A stretch of DNA of 8,514 bases from Bordetella parapertussis (GCA_945882005.1 CAMCWG010000117.1:1-8514), one strand, 5' to 3'. Positions 1-6,389 are shown, numbered from the stretch's first letter. The notes: generated by a model from the letters alone, not told the origin. Numbers and translations: made by a program.

Positions 1-304
1 CATCGCGCGAGTTCTGTGAAAAGCGCAGCGAGACCAAGTCAAATAAACCCGTCTTCATCACACGTAATTGCTCGGTGTCTTTAATGCCAAGCGTATCCAT
101 GGGCTTGTATTCGACCGCAATTGGCAAACCGGTTTTGGCAGCAAGCTGCTCAAAGAAAGGTTGCTCACGATTTTTCTGGATGTTGCCTGTGGCCAAGGGC
201 TGACCAATCACCTTGATAGTGATATTTTGTGCCTGCGTAGCCGGCATCGCTAAAAAGAGACTACTTAAGGCAAGTGGTGCGATATAGCGTTTAATCAAAG
301 ACAT
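1..304 (-). CDS. Second TRAP transporter periplasmic substrate-binding protein, DctP family (partial, 3' end beyond window)
   Basis: The reverse strand reads open from an ATG at 304-302 to the window edge, giving 101 codons with no stop. Residues 1-25 form a Sec signal peptide (K5/R6, then a hydrophobic stretch ending PATQA before QN). The mature start (ITIKVIGQPLATG, then the PFFEQLAAKTGLPI and GIKDTEQLRVMKTGLFD segments) reads like the N-terminal lobe of a TRAP DctP-type solute-binding protein, which would capture ligand in the periplasm. GGAG lies 6 bases before the ATG (311-314 on the plus strand). The gene starts 30 bp after the dctM stop and so is likely the last visible gene of the left-arm operon. 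It differs clearly from the DctP encoded at 2157-3161 and is not a duplicate of it. Family assignment rests on about a third of the protein, so I am fairly but not fully sure. Confidence 0.8.
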   Translation of the reverse strand, partial: MSLIKRYIAPLALSSLFLAMPATQAQNITIKVIGQPLATGNIQKNREQPFFEQLAAKTGLPIAVEYKPMDTLGIKDTEQLRVMKTGLFDLVSLRFSQNSRD

Positions 305-334
305 AGTGAACTCCGGTGAGGGAAGGGAATATTG

Positions 335-1615
335 TCAATAACCCATTGCACGAGGCAGGGTCGTCACAACTGCTGGGAAAAACAGGCAAAGCAAAAGAAC
401 GGCATACATCAGTGCAACAAAGGGCCACATATTTGTGACGAGCTCCCGCATACGTACACCCGTCACGCCACATACAACAAAGAGGACAACACCTACGGGT
501 GGTGTCAGCATACCGATTACTAAGTTGAGAACGAAAAGGAATCCGAAGTGCAGTGGGTCAATGCCGTACTGGATCGCAATCGGATGCAATAGCGGAACCA
601 GCATAATGTAAGCGGAATTCGATTCCAAAAACATGCCGACGACGAACAGTATGGCTGTTACCAATAGTAGGTAAATAATCGGGTCTTTAGTAATAGAGAA
701 AAGTAGCGCCGACAGCTTTTGTGGCATTAGATCGACAGTCATCAAGTAAGTGATAACTGAGGCGAAAGCAATTAATGCGCATACGACGGCTGTTGTGATG
801 GCTGCACGCAAAATGATTCCGGGCAGATCAGAAATTTTTAATGTTCGGGTGATACCAAACCCTAAGATCAGTGCATAAACAACTGAGACGGCAGAACCCT
901 CCGTTGCAGTGAATGCACCGCCAATGATCCCCCCAATAATCAGCAAGGGCATAAACAACACAATCGCCGAACGCTTCAGTTCGCTAAAAAGTCGTCCCCA
1001 TTTAAATGCCTCGCCAGTTGTGGTCCAGCCTCGGCGCGTCGCAATCCAGGAGCATAGGGCCATGAATCCTATCGTAATTAAGATGCCGGGAACAACACCT
1101 GCCATAAACATCCCGCCAACTGAGACGCTAGGTCCCGCCATAAACGCATACACGATCATGGCAGCTGAGGGAGGGATGATTGGCCCTAGATTGGCTGCGG
1201 CAGCAACGATAGCCGTTGCGAAACCCTTGTCGTAAATCTTTGACAATGAGGGAACAAGGATTGCAGACAATGCACTGGCATCAGAGACCGCAGTCCCCGA
1301 CACAGTTGCCAGACCTGCACCCGATAACATCGTGACGTGTGCAAGGCCACCGCGTACTCTCCCCACGAGAGCATTGGCAAACGAGATCAAGCGTTCAATG
1401 ATGCCCGCCTTAATCATCAATTCACCTGACAGCATGAAAAATGGAATGGCCATCAATGGGAAGGAGTTGACGGAGTACATCATCCGTTGCGGGATTATCG
1501 ATAGGTCAATGCCGGCAAACCAGATGGCAATAATGGCACTTAAGCCCATCGCGAAGGCGATGGGAACGCCTAACAGCGCAATGGCCATAAAACCGACAAC
1601 GACGAGCGTACTCAT
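335..1615 (-). CDS. dctM: TRAP transporter large permease, DctM type
   Basis: This 426-residue, strongly hydrophobic protein has the usual length of a TRAP large permease (about 425-430). It is the inner-membrane subunit that carries Na+-coupled uptake of the ligand delivered by the binding protein. Visible family hallmarks are the N-terminal hydrophobic hairpin, the SGTAVSDASALSAILVP stretch around residues 106-122, GPIIPPS at 144-150 followed by an AMIVYAF helix, GVVPG at 173-177, and a C-terminal TPPVG at 371-375 before the last helices. The start codon overlaps the dctQ stop by 4 bp (ATGA), and GGAG sits 7 bases upstream inside dctQ. This implies translational coupling and equal production of the two membrane subunits. 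It ends 30 bp before the second binding-protein gene. Family assignment is secure. The substrate cannot be read from the sequence. Confidence 0.95.
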   Translation of the reverse strand: MSTLVVVGFMAIALLGVPIAFAMGLSAIIAIWFAGIDLSIIPQRMMYSVNSFPLMAIPFFMLSGELMIKAGIIERLISFANALVGRVRGGLAHVTMLSGAGLATVSGTAVSDASALSAILVPSLSKIYDKGFATAIVAAAANLGPIIPPSAAMIVYAFMAGPSVSVGGMFMAGVVPGILITIGFMALCSWIATRRGWTTTGEAFKWGRLFSELKRSAIVLFMPLLIIGGIIGGAFTATEGSAVSVVYALILGFGITRTLKISDLPGIILRAAITTAVVCALIAFASVITYLMTVDLMPQKLSALLFSITKDPIIYLLLVTAILFVVGMFLESNSAYIMLVPLLHPIAIQYGIDPLHFGFLFVLNLVIGMLTPPVGVVLFVVCGVTGVRMRELVTNMWPFVALMYAVLLLCLFFPAVVTTLPRAMGY

Positions 1616-2133
1616 TCAGCATCTCCAAGCTTCTTTACTGGCGGTGCTGTCAAGGTAATGCGCGTCAGATGCAAGGCTGTCATTAAGATGCCTAAACCGA
1701 CCGGTACAAAGAAATAAGCGACGCTTATGTCGAGAGTTGCCATCTTTTCATCCCACTGATCTTTGCAGAGGTCGATACATGACCAGGCCACGGCATAGCA
1801 AAGGACAGCGGATAGAGCGGATGTGATTTTTTTGATGGCTACTTGATGCGTCGCTGAAAATTTATCAACAAATAAATCTATTCCAATATGTGCCCCGTGA
1901 GAGGCGGCTACGGGTATAGCAAGAAAAACGACCCATACGAAAGCGAGGCGTCCAGATTCGTCAGCCCAGTCAATCGACATATTTAAGCCGTAGCGTAAGG
2001 CCACTTGAGCTGAAACGATGCCGACCATAAAGCAAAAAATTGTGACAATCGCAGCGATGAGTACGAAGTCAATGCCTTTGAAACACTTACCAAGGAATGT
2101 CGTGGTGTCATAGGGCATCGAGATCGTATTCAT
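1612..2133 (-). CDS. dctQ: TRAP transporter small permease, DctQ type
   Basis: This 173-residue protein has four predicted membrane helices (about 21-43, 62-78, 102-122 and 137-156), as expected for the small TRAP membrane subunit that docks with DctM. The family signature around the first loop and second helix is present: W56 with the acidic pair D58-E59, R62, then W67 and the GAHIGID segment (80-86). The start is the ATG at 2133, 23 bp after the dctP stop. The Shine-Dalgarno is poor (TAGACTAGAAA just upstream), so translation may depend on ribosomes arriving from dctP. The stop overlaps the dctM start. Gene order P-Q-M is the standard TRAP order. Confidence 0.93.
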   Translation of the reverse strand: MNTISMPYDTTTFLGKCFKGIDFVLIAAIVTIFCFMVGIVSAQVALRYGLNMSIDWADESGRLAFVWVVFLAIPVAASHGAHIGIDLFVDKFSATHQVAIKKITSALSAVLCYAVAWSCIDLCKDQWDEKMATLDISVAYFFVPVGLGILMTALHLTRITLTAPPVKKLGDAE

Positions 2134-2156
2134 TTTCTAGTCTACTTATGCAGTAT

Positions 2157-3161
2157 TTACTTGGATGTCTCGGATAAGACCTGATTTACTAAATCTGCTC
2201 CTGCTCTCTTCTTGACACTCTCAACAACAGGGGCGGTTAACTCGCGCATCTTTGCGAAGGTTTCGGGCGGAATTTCTGTGTAAGTCATTTTTGTTTTGAG
2301 ATTAGCCAAGGCCTTTTGCTCGTCTTCTGCGGCCAGGCTACGTTGATACGCAACTGTTTTTGCCATCGCCTGTCGAACAGCAGCTTGATTTGCAGGAGTC
2401 ATCTTGTCGAAGACTCGCTTGCTGGCGACCACAACAATAAAGTCAAAGAAGTGCGATGAGTTTGAAAGGTACTTTTGCACTTCAGCAAAGCGATTGGCAT
2501 CAATCACTGTGTAAGGATTTTCCTGACCATCCACAACTTTCTGCTCTAGAGCTGAATAGAGCTCCTTTACATCCATCGCAACCGGGTTGGCACCCAACGC
2601 TCTAAACGAAGCAAGGTGTGTTTCGTTTGGTTGCATGCGGATTTTCATGCCTTTCAAGTCATCGATAGTCTTGATGGGGCCTTTGCTGTTGGTGACATGA
2701 CGCATGCCAAGCTCCATCCAGCCGAGCACGACGAAGCCTTTCTCCAACAGTTTTTTATCGATTGCCTTACCGACAGGGCCATCGATCACACGGTAGGCGG
2801 ACTCGCGATTCTTGAATACGAAGGGCAGGCTAACTGCTTCAATCTCAGGTGCAATACGTGACATGAATGCTGCGCCAACCCAGGTCAAGCCTAGGGTTCC
2901 GGCACGCACGCCATCGACGTTCTCCTTGGCACCGCCGAGCTGCATCGCTGGGAATACATCGACCTGAAGCGTGTTGTTTGTCAGACGCGCAACTTCGGCT
3001 TTGAATATTTTTTCAACAGCGACGCTGCTTGGGTGGGATGTGGCAAAGTTACCAGCAATCTGCAACTTCTCTTGTGCTGTCGCTTGTAGGCAAGTAGCCG
3101 CCAATAGCACTGCGGTTAATGCAGTAGCTAGACGGGTAACGGCGGTAGGTTTGCTGTTCAT
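2157..3161 (-). CDS. dctP: TRAP transporter periplasmic substrate-binding protein, DctP type
   Basis: This is a 334-residue secreted binding protein. Residues 1-29 form a signal peptide ending ATA before QE. C24 is not in a proper lipobox, so the mature protein should be soluble in the periplasm. DctP-family landmarks in order are AMQLGGAKENVDGVRAG (72-88), GMRHVTN (152-158), LKGMKIRMQ (169-177) and VDGQENP (210-216). In characterised TRAP binding proteins the arginine of the KGxKxR motif (here R175) pairs with a ligand carboxylate, so the ligand probably carries a carboxyl group (inference). The ATG overlaps the TGA of the upstream racemase-like gene by 4 bp (3158-3161), and AAGGA lies 6 bases before it. 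The overlap ties the transporter to the catabolic enzymes encoded just upstream. Confidence 0.95.
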   Translation of the reverse strand: MNSKPTAVTRLATALTAVLLAATCLQATAQEKLQIAGNFATSHPSSVAVEKIFKAEVARLTNNTLQVDVFPAMQLGGAKENVDGVRAGTLGLTWVGAAFMSRIAPEIEAVSLPFVFKNRESAYRVIDGPVGKAIDKKLLEKGFVVLGWMELGMRHVTNSKGPIKTIDDLKGMKIRMQPNETHLASFRALGANPVAMDVKELYSALEQKVVDGQENPYTVIDANRFAEVQKYLSNSSHFFDFIVVVASKRVFDKMTPANQAAVRQAMAKTVAYQRSLAAEDEQKALANLKTKMTYTEIPPETFAKMRELTAPVVESVKKRAGADLVNQVLSETSK

Positions 3162-3937
3162 GATGCGTCCTTTAAGTTGGCTTGAAGTCGTTGGTGCCCA
3201 TTTGAGAGCAAAGTTTCGATCGAGGTTGGAAGACCTGCATTTGGTTTTTGTGGAGGAGGAGAAAAGCTCCCCGTAGTTGTTTGCCCGGCATTTAGACGAA
3301 TGAGTGTTTCGGCATGGCGCACAGCACTCGACACACCATCCACGATAGGTACGGGCAATTTTCCAGACAAGCTGCGCGCAAGGCCTGCGAGTGGAGCCCC
3401 CGCCAAAATAATCACATCAGCACCGTCTTCACTCACGCAAAGGTTCGCTGTCGCAAGAAGGCTAGCTGCTTTGTCTTCTTGAATCGACCCAATGTTGGGA
3501 AGAGGTTCGTCCAGACTACGGATACTAACGAGCCGGCTACCTAAGCCATAGGAGTCGACGGTTTCTTGGTACCAGGCACGGATGCGGCGCGAGATTGCAA
3601 CGATCGAGATACGGTTGCCGAGCAAGCAGGCACTCGCAAGCGCGGCTTGTGTTAGCCCAACAACAGGACAGGGCAGTACTTCTTTAAGACCAGCCAGACC
3701 CGGGTCTCCAAAGGCTGCGACCACCACCGCGTCATAGTTGCCAGCATGCTCGCCGGCGAGCTGTGCAGCGGCGTAGGCGCCAATGAGTGCTTCAAAACGG
3801 GTCTCGATATACGCAACGCCTAACGCAGCGGTAACAGTTTGAATGGCTGTGTCCGTTGAGGCAGAGCGCTTGGCCTCTGCATCGATCAGCTCAGACACGC
3901 TTGTCGAGATGTTCGGATTGATCAGCAATATGCGCAT
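3158..3937 (-). CDS. Asp/Glu/hydantoin racemase family protein (HyuE-like) lacking both canonical cysteines
   Basis: This 259-residue cytoplasmic protein begins MRILLINPN, the typical start of hydantoin-racemase-type members of the Asp/Glu racemase superfamily. Known relatives racemise 5-substituted hydantoins without cofactor, using two cysteines. Here the first site reads VVVAAFGDPGL, with A75 where hydantoin racemases have Cys before F-G-D-P-G. The second reads VIILAGAPLAGL (175-186), with G180 where LGCAG-type Cys is expected. The fold appears intact but standard two-Cys racemase chemistry is doubtful. C90, C104 and C167 lie outside these motifs. The C-terminal 40 or so residues extend beyond the fold, rich in Pro/Thr/Ser. 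The gene starts 10 bp after the hydantoinase stop, with AGGA about 8 bases upstream, and overlaps dctP by 4 bp. Family is secure and activity uncertain. Confidence 0.88.
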   Translation of the reverse strand: MRILLINPNISTSVSELIDAEAKRSASTDTAIQTVTAALGVAYIETRFEALIGAYAAAQLAGEHAGNYDAVVVAAFGDPGLAGLKEVLPCPVVGLTQAALASACLLGNRISIVAISRRIRAWYQETVDSYGLGSRLVSIRSLDEPLPNIGSIQEDKAASLLATANLCVSEDGADVIILAGAPLAGLARSLSGKLPVPIVDGVSSAVRHAETLIRLNAGQTTTGSFSPPPQKPNAGLPTSIETLLSNGHQRLQANLKDAS

Positions 3938-3947
3938 GCTTTCGATC

Positions 3948-5366
3948 CTAGCGTAACGACGTCATGAGAGTAGGTTTGCCGCAAGACAGAAACTGTCCCT
4001 TACCTAAGCGTGGAATGAAATTCTTACCGTCCCAGACCACTTCGCCGCGGCTCAGGGTTAAGCCGGGCCAAGCTTTGAGCTCAATTCCTTCGTAAGGCGT
4101 GTAGTCCACAGCGTGGTGCAGGGCACTATTTGTGATGGTGAGCGGCTTCTCATCCCAGATGACCAAATCTGCGTCCGCACCGGGTGCGATGGTGCCTTTG
4201 CGCGGATGTAATCCGTAAGCTTTGGCGGGGTTGGTAGAAGTCAGTTCAACAAATTTGTTCAACGACAGACGCCCCGTCAGCACACCCTCTGAGTACAGAA
4301 GCGCCATCCGCGTCTCAATACCCGGAATGCCGTTAGGGATATGGCGGAAAGGCTGTTCCTTGCCATCTGGCTTCTTGCCCTCTGGGCTGTCGTAATTGAA
4401 AGGTGCGTGATCAGAGGAAAATACCGAAAACAAACCGTCACGCAATGCATTCCAGATCACTTCTTGATTGCTTTTGTCTCGCGGAGGAGGACTACAAATG
4501 CAACGTGCGCCAAGGTAGCTGTCGTCAACACCCAAGTCCTCGGCCGTCAAAAATAGATACTGAGGACAGGTCTCAGCAAAAATCTGTAGACCATGGCTGC
4601 GTGCCCAGCGAATTTGCTCAACGGCCTCTTTGCCTGACACGTGTACGATCAGGATCGGCACGTCCACCAATTCCGACAGGGCGATGGCGCGGTGCGTGGC
4701 TTCGCGTTCGACCAGCATGGGACGCGAGTGTGCATGAAAGCGTGGTGCTGTCTGGCCGGCAGCTTCTAGTCTGCGCGTCAGCCACTCGATACAGTCAGCG
4801 TTCTCTGCATGAATCATGGCCATCGCGCCATGTTGTCTCGCGACAGACAGCACATCCAGAATTTGCCCATCATTGAGCTTGAGATCGTCATAGGTCATGT
4901 AGATCTTGAATGACGTATAGCCCTCTGCAATCAACGCGGGGAGTTCTTCGTTCAGCACCTTGGGTGTCGGATCGCTGACAATGAGGTGAAAGGTGTAATC
5001 GACGTGCGCGTGGCCATCCGACCGGCGATGGTAGTCATTGACGGCATCGCGCAGCGACTGGCCTTTTTCTTGCGCAGCAAAAGGAATGACGGTTGTTGTC
5101 CCACCACAGGCCGCAGCGCGAGTACCGGTATCAAAATCATCGGCCATTTTCATCGGGGCGGGCATTGGTTGATCAAGGTGGCAGTGCGCATCGACGCCGC
5201 CTGGCGTGACAACCCGACCAGCCGCATCGATCGATTTCTTTGCGGGAGGCAGATAGCTGCCCACAACCACGATCTTGCCATCCTTAATTCCGATGTTGGC
5301 GTCGAAGGTATCTGCTGCAGTGGCGACGCGGGCATTGGTAATGACGAGATCTAGTAAGTCAGACAT
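3948..5366 (-). CDS. hydA: D-hydantoinase / dihydropyrimidinase (cyclic ureide amidohydrolase)
   Basis: This 472-residue protein of normal family length opens the amide ring of hydantoins or dihydropyrimidines to N-carbamoyl acids in the cytoplasm. The binuclear metal site of the amidohydrolase TIM barrel is complete: H61 and H63 (DAHCHLD), carboxylatable K154 (FKIYMTY), H186 (IHAEN), H242 (VHVSG) and D319 (SSDHAPF). Y159, in the position of the substrate-binding Tyr of D-hydantoinases, is present, as is the N-terminal beta-sandwich segment with TPGGVDAH. This separates it from allantoinase-only or dihydroorotase-like relatives, although the exact ring substrate is not determined. It is the first gene of the left arm. 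The ATG at 5366 is the only sensible in-frame start, but the preceding TTTTCTCCT is pyrimidine-rich and has no Shine-Dalgarno. A sigma-54-type promoter lies about 160 bp upstream. Confidence 0.93.
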   Translation of the reverse strand: MSDLLDLVITNARVATAADTFDANIGIKDGKIVVVGSYLPPAKKSIDAAGRVVTPGGVDAHCHLDQPMPAPMKMADDFDTGTRAAACGGTTTVIPFAAQEKGQSLRDAVNDYHRRSDGHAHVDYTFHLIVSDPTPKVLNEELPALIAEGYTSFKIYMTYDDLKLNDGQILDVLSVARQHGAMAMIHAENADCIEWLTRRLEAAGQTAPRFHAHSRPMLVEREATHRAIALSELVDVPILIVHVSGKEAVEQIRWARSHGLQIFAETCPQYLFLTAEDLGVDDSYLGARCICSPPPRDKSNQEVIWNALRDGLFSVFSSDHAPFNYDSPEGKKPDGKEQPFRHIPNGIPGIETRMALLYSEGVLTGRLSLNKFVELTSTNPAKAYGLHPRKGTIAPGADADLVIWDEKPLTITNSALHHAVDYTPYEGIELKAWPGLTLSRGEVVWDGKNFIPRLGKGQFLSCGKPTLMTSLR

Positions 5367-5406
5367 AGGAGAAAATTCCGTTGATAGCGGGCATTGGTGC
5401 TGAATT

Positions 5407-5419
5407 CCCCACTTTGGGG
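5407..5419. repeat. Short CCCCA-CTT-TGGGG inverted repeat in the hydantoinase leader
   Basis: A 5-bp GC-rich stem with a 3-base loop lies about 40-53 bases upstream of the hydantoinase start, inside the predicted transcript leader. It has no U-tract on the minus strand, so it is not a terminator. It may slightly structure the leader of a gene that already lacks a Shine-Dalgarno, or it may be incidental. Confidence 0.35.
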
Positions 5420-5425
5420 CAGATA

Positions 5426-5437
5426 ATTGTCAACAAC
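5426..5437. promoter_or_regulatory. Putative GntR operator, left-arm copy
   Basis: ATTGTCAACAAC matches the perfect palindrome at 5584-5595 (ATTGTCGACAAT) at 10 of 12 positions and keeps the TGT-N2-ACA core. FadR-type GntR proteins are known to bind sites of the form NyGTM-N0-1-KACrN, and this site fits apart from one core base. It sits between the predicted minus-strand sigma-54 start (about 5523) and the hydantoinase ATG, a position suited to repression by roadblock. That the GntR protein of this cluster binds it is inference. Confidence 0.6.
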
Positions 5438-5505
5438 AGTGCATACATAATTAGGTTTCAATCCAAGTTACAAGGACCACAGCAGGCGTTCAATCCGTAA
5501 GTCGT

Positions 5506-5521
5506 TGGCACAGCAATTGCT
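5506..5521 (+). promoter_or_regulatory. Sigma-54 (-24/-12) promoter for the right arm
   Basis: TGGCACAGCAATTGCT matches the sigma-54 consensus TGGCACG-N4-TTGCW at every defined position except the seventh (A for G). The invariant GG and GC dinucleotides are at 5507-5508 and 5519-5520 with the required 12-bp offset. Transcription would start near 5532, leaving a leader of about 100 bases before the GTG at 5632, through the two right-hand operator palindromes. Sigma-54 promoters require an ATP-dependent enhancer-binding activator such as NtrC. None is encoded in the window. Confidence 0.7.
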
Positions 5522-5533
5522 TGATGACTTCTA

Positions 5534-5549
5534 AGCAAAAGCCGTGCCA
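5534..5549 (-). promoter_or_regulatory. Sigma-54 (-24/-12) promoter for the left arm
   Basis: Read on the minus strand, this site is TGGCACGGCTTTTGCT, a full match to TGGCACG-N4-TTGCW. Transcription would start near 5523 and run left into the hydantoinase-TRAP operon with a leader of about 157 bases. The -12 element faces that of the plus-strand promoter, with 12 bp between the two elements. A perfect match on a chosen strand in a region this size is very unlikely by chance, and sigma-54 control fits nitrogen-compound catabolism. Confidence 0.77.
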
Positions 5550-5583
5550 GAGCATGGTGTGATCAATAGTAATTAAGTAATAT

Positions 5584-5595
5584 ATTGTCGACAAT
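5584..5595. promoter_or_regulatory. Putative GntR operator, perfect palindrome (right-arm copy 1)
   Basis: ATTGTCGACAAT is a perfect 12-bp palindrome. Its core TTGTCGACAA fits the FadR-subfamily operator form NyGTM-N0-1-KACrN exactly. It lies between the predicted sigma-54 start and the AMDase-like gene, 36 bp before the GTG start, and about 200 bp downstream-coded is a FadR-type GntR gene that is the natural candidate ligand of the site. Of the three copies this is the strongest. Confidence 0.7.
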
Positions 5596-5608
5596 GGTAT
5601 TTACACTA

Positions 5609-5618
5609 ATGTTGACAT
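5609..5618. promoter_or_regulatory. Putative GntR operator, right-arm copy 2
   Basis: ATGTTGACAT keeps the TGT-N2-ACA core with symmetric A/T flanks and is centred 24 bp from the centre of the perfect palindrome. It ends 13 bp before the AMDase-like start, just upstream of the GGAG ribosome site at 5623-5626. It is weaker than the other two copies and would add cooperativity if the regulator binds as two dimers (inference). Confidence 0.5.
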
Positions 5619-5631
5619 AAATGGAGCTAAT

Positions 5632-6357
5632 GTGAGCAAGCCAATCCGTATCGGCGTCCTGACGCCATCGTCAAACACGGCGCTCGAGCCTCTGACGAGT
5701 TCGATCGTTTCGGTCATGCCCGGCGTAACGGCGCATTTTGGCCGCTTTCGTGTGACACAGATAGCGCTTTCAGATCAAGCACTTGGGCAGTTTGATGATA
5801 GTAAAATCTTAAGTGCGGCAGAGATGCTCGCGGATGCGAATCCGGACGTGATTACTTGGAGCGGAACGTCGGCCGGCTGGATGGGCTTTGAGAAAGACGC
5901 TGTTCTGTGTGAAAGGATTACTGAGCGCACGGGGATTCGTGCCTCCACAGCGATTCTTTCATTAAATGAGTTGTTAGCGCTTAAAGGTGTAACGCGCCTG
6001 GGCCTGGTCACACCCTATACCAGTGACGTACAAGAAAAGATTATTGCGAATTACGCAAAGCTTGGAATCGAGGTTGTCGCAGAGACCCATCGGCAAATTT
6101 CTGTGAACTTTGACTTTGCGTTGGTTGAGCCGGCAGAGATTGAGTCTGATTTATTGCAGGTAAGCCGGGCGCACCCGCAGGCGATTGTCACGTACTGCAC
6201 AAATTTGCGGGCAGCGCAGATAGCCGATCGGTTTGAGGCGCAAACCCAGATTCCCTTGCTAGATACCGTAAGCACCACGATTTGGGGTGCCTTACGCGCA
6301 GTGGGTGCTGATCCTTCCGGCATAAAAGGCTGGGGGCAATTGTTTGACTGGAAATAA
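5632..6357 (+). CDS. Arylmalonate decarboxylase / maleate isomerase family protein (single-cysteine, AMDase-like)
   Basis: This 241-residue cytoplasmic enzyme of the Asp/Glu racemase superfamily starts at a GTG, with GGAG 5 bases upstream; the ATG overlapping it by one base is in another frame and stops at once. The N-terminus carries TPSSNT (11-16), as in maleate isomerases. At the first catalytic position it has W76-S-G78-T79-S80 rather than Cys-Thr-Ser. Bordetella AMDase likewise has Gly74-Thr-Ser there and only one catalytic cysteine, Cys188. Here C189 (TYCTNL) fills that role. The TPY segment with Y129 and the C-terminal GWGQLFDWK also echo AMDase (TAY, GYGRLFDES, from memory). It may decarboxylate or isomerise a dicarboxylate produced by ring opening. 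It is first in the right arm, 32 bp before the GntR gene. Superfamily secure; decarboxylase role inferred. Confidence 0.85.
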   Translation: MSKPIRIGVLTPSSNTALEPLTSSIVSVMPGVTAHFGRFRVTQIALSDQALGQFDDSKILSAAEMLADANPDVITWSGTSAGWMGFEKDAVLCERITERTGIRASTAILSLNELLALKGVTRLGLVTPYTSDVQEKIIANYAKLGIEVVAETHRQISVNFDFALVEPAEIESDLLQVSRAHPQAIVTYCTNLRAAQIADRFEAQTQIPLLDTVSTTIWGALRAVGADPSGIKGWGQLFDWK

Positions 6358-6389
6358 AGCAGTTATCAAAATGAGAGAGGCGCGAGGCA

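Larger units (their letters stand above)
5505..5550. repeat. Imperfect inverted repeat formed by the two facing sigma-54 elements
   Basis: The arms 5505-5522 and 5533-5550 are 18-bp reverse complements with four mismatches, around a 10-bp spacer. The mismatches fall just outside the -24 box, at consensus position 7, and at two of the four free spacer positions. The TGGCAC and TTGCT blocks themselves are identical. That pattern is better explained by two promoters than by selection for an RNA hairpin, and no U-tract follows either arm. Confidence 0.7.
5367..5631. promoter_or_regulatory. Divergent control region between the two arms
   Basis: This 265-bp gap separates the hydantoinase start from the AMDase-like gene start. 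It is AT-richer than the flanking genes, notably at 5440-5475 and 5561-5625. It contains a facing pair of sigma-54-type promoters in the centre, one TGT-YR-ACA palindrome in the left leader, two in the right leader, and a short CCCCA/TGGGG hairpin; each is listed separately. I found no convincing sigma-70 promoter on either strand and no clear full-length NtrC-type enhancer. No further open reading frame is supported here. Confidence 0.85.

Noticed and set aside
332..341. TTGTCAATAA, operator-like sequence just upstream of the second binding-protein gene
   Set aside because: It breaks the ACA half of the core and overlaps the dctM stop codon, so it is probably coincidental.
909..1235. Open frame of 108 codons opposite dctM, and other similar antisense frames such as 1332-1658, 4403-4876 and 4986-5354
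   Set aside because: They are mirror frames of well-supported genes, show no recognisable domains and have no ribosome sites or operon context of their own.
5505..5550. Inverted repeat as a bidirectional transcription terminator
   Set aside because: No U-tract follows either arm, no operon ends here, and the conserved bases are exactly the sigma-54 -24 and -12 boxes.
5545..5561. Possible NtrC enhancer (TGC...GGTG) beside the sigma-54 pair
   Set aside because: Only about 11 of 17 positions fit TGCACC-N5-GGTGCA, the left half is broken, and it overlaps the -24 element. The GGTGC at 5396-5400 is also only a half site.
5612..5617. TTGACA as a sigma-70 -35 box for the right arm
   Set aside because: A -10 box at normal spacing would fall within the coding sequence after 5632, and nothing suitable is there.
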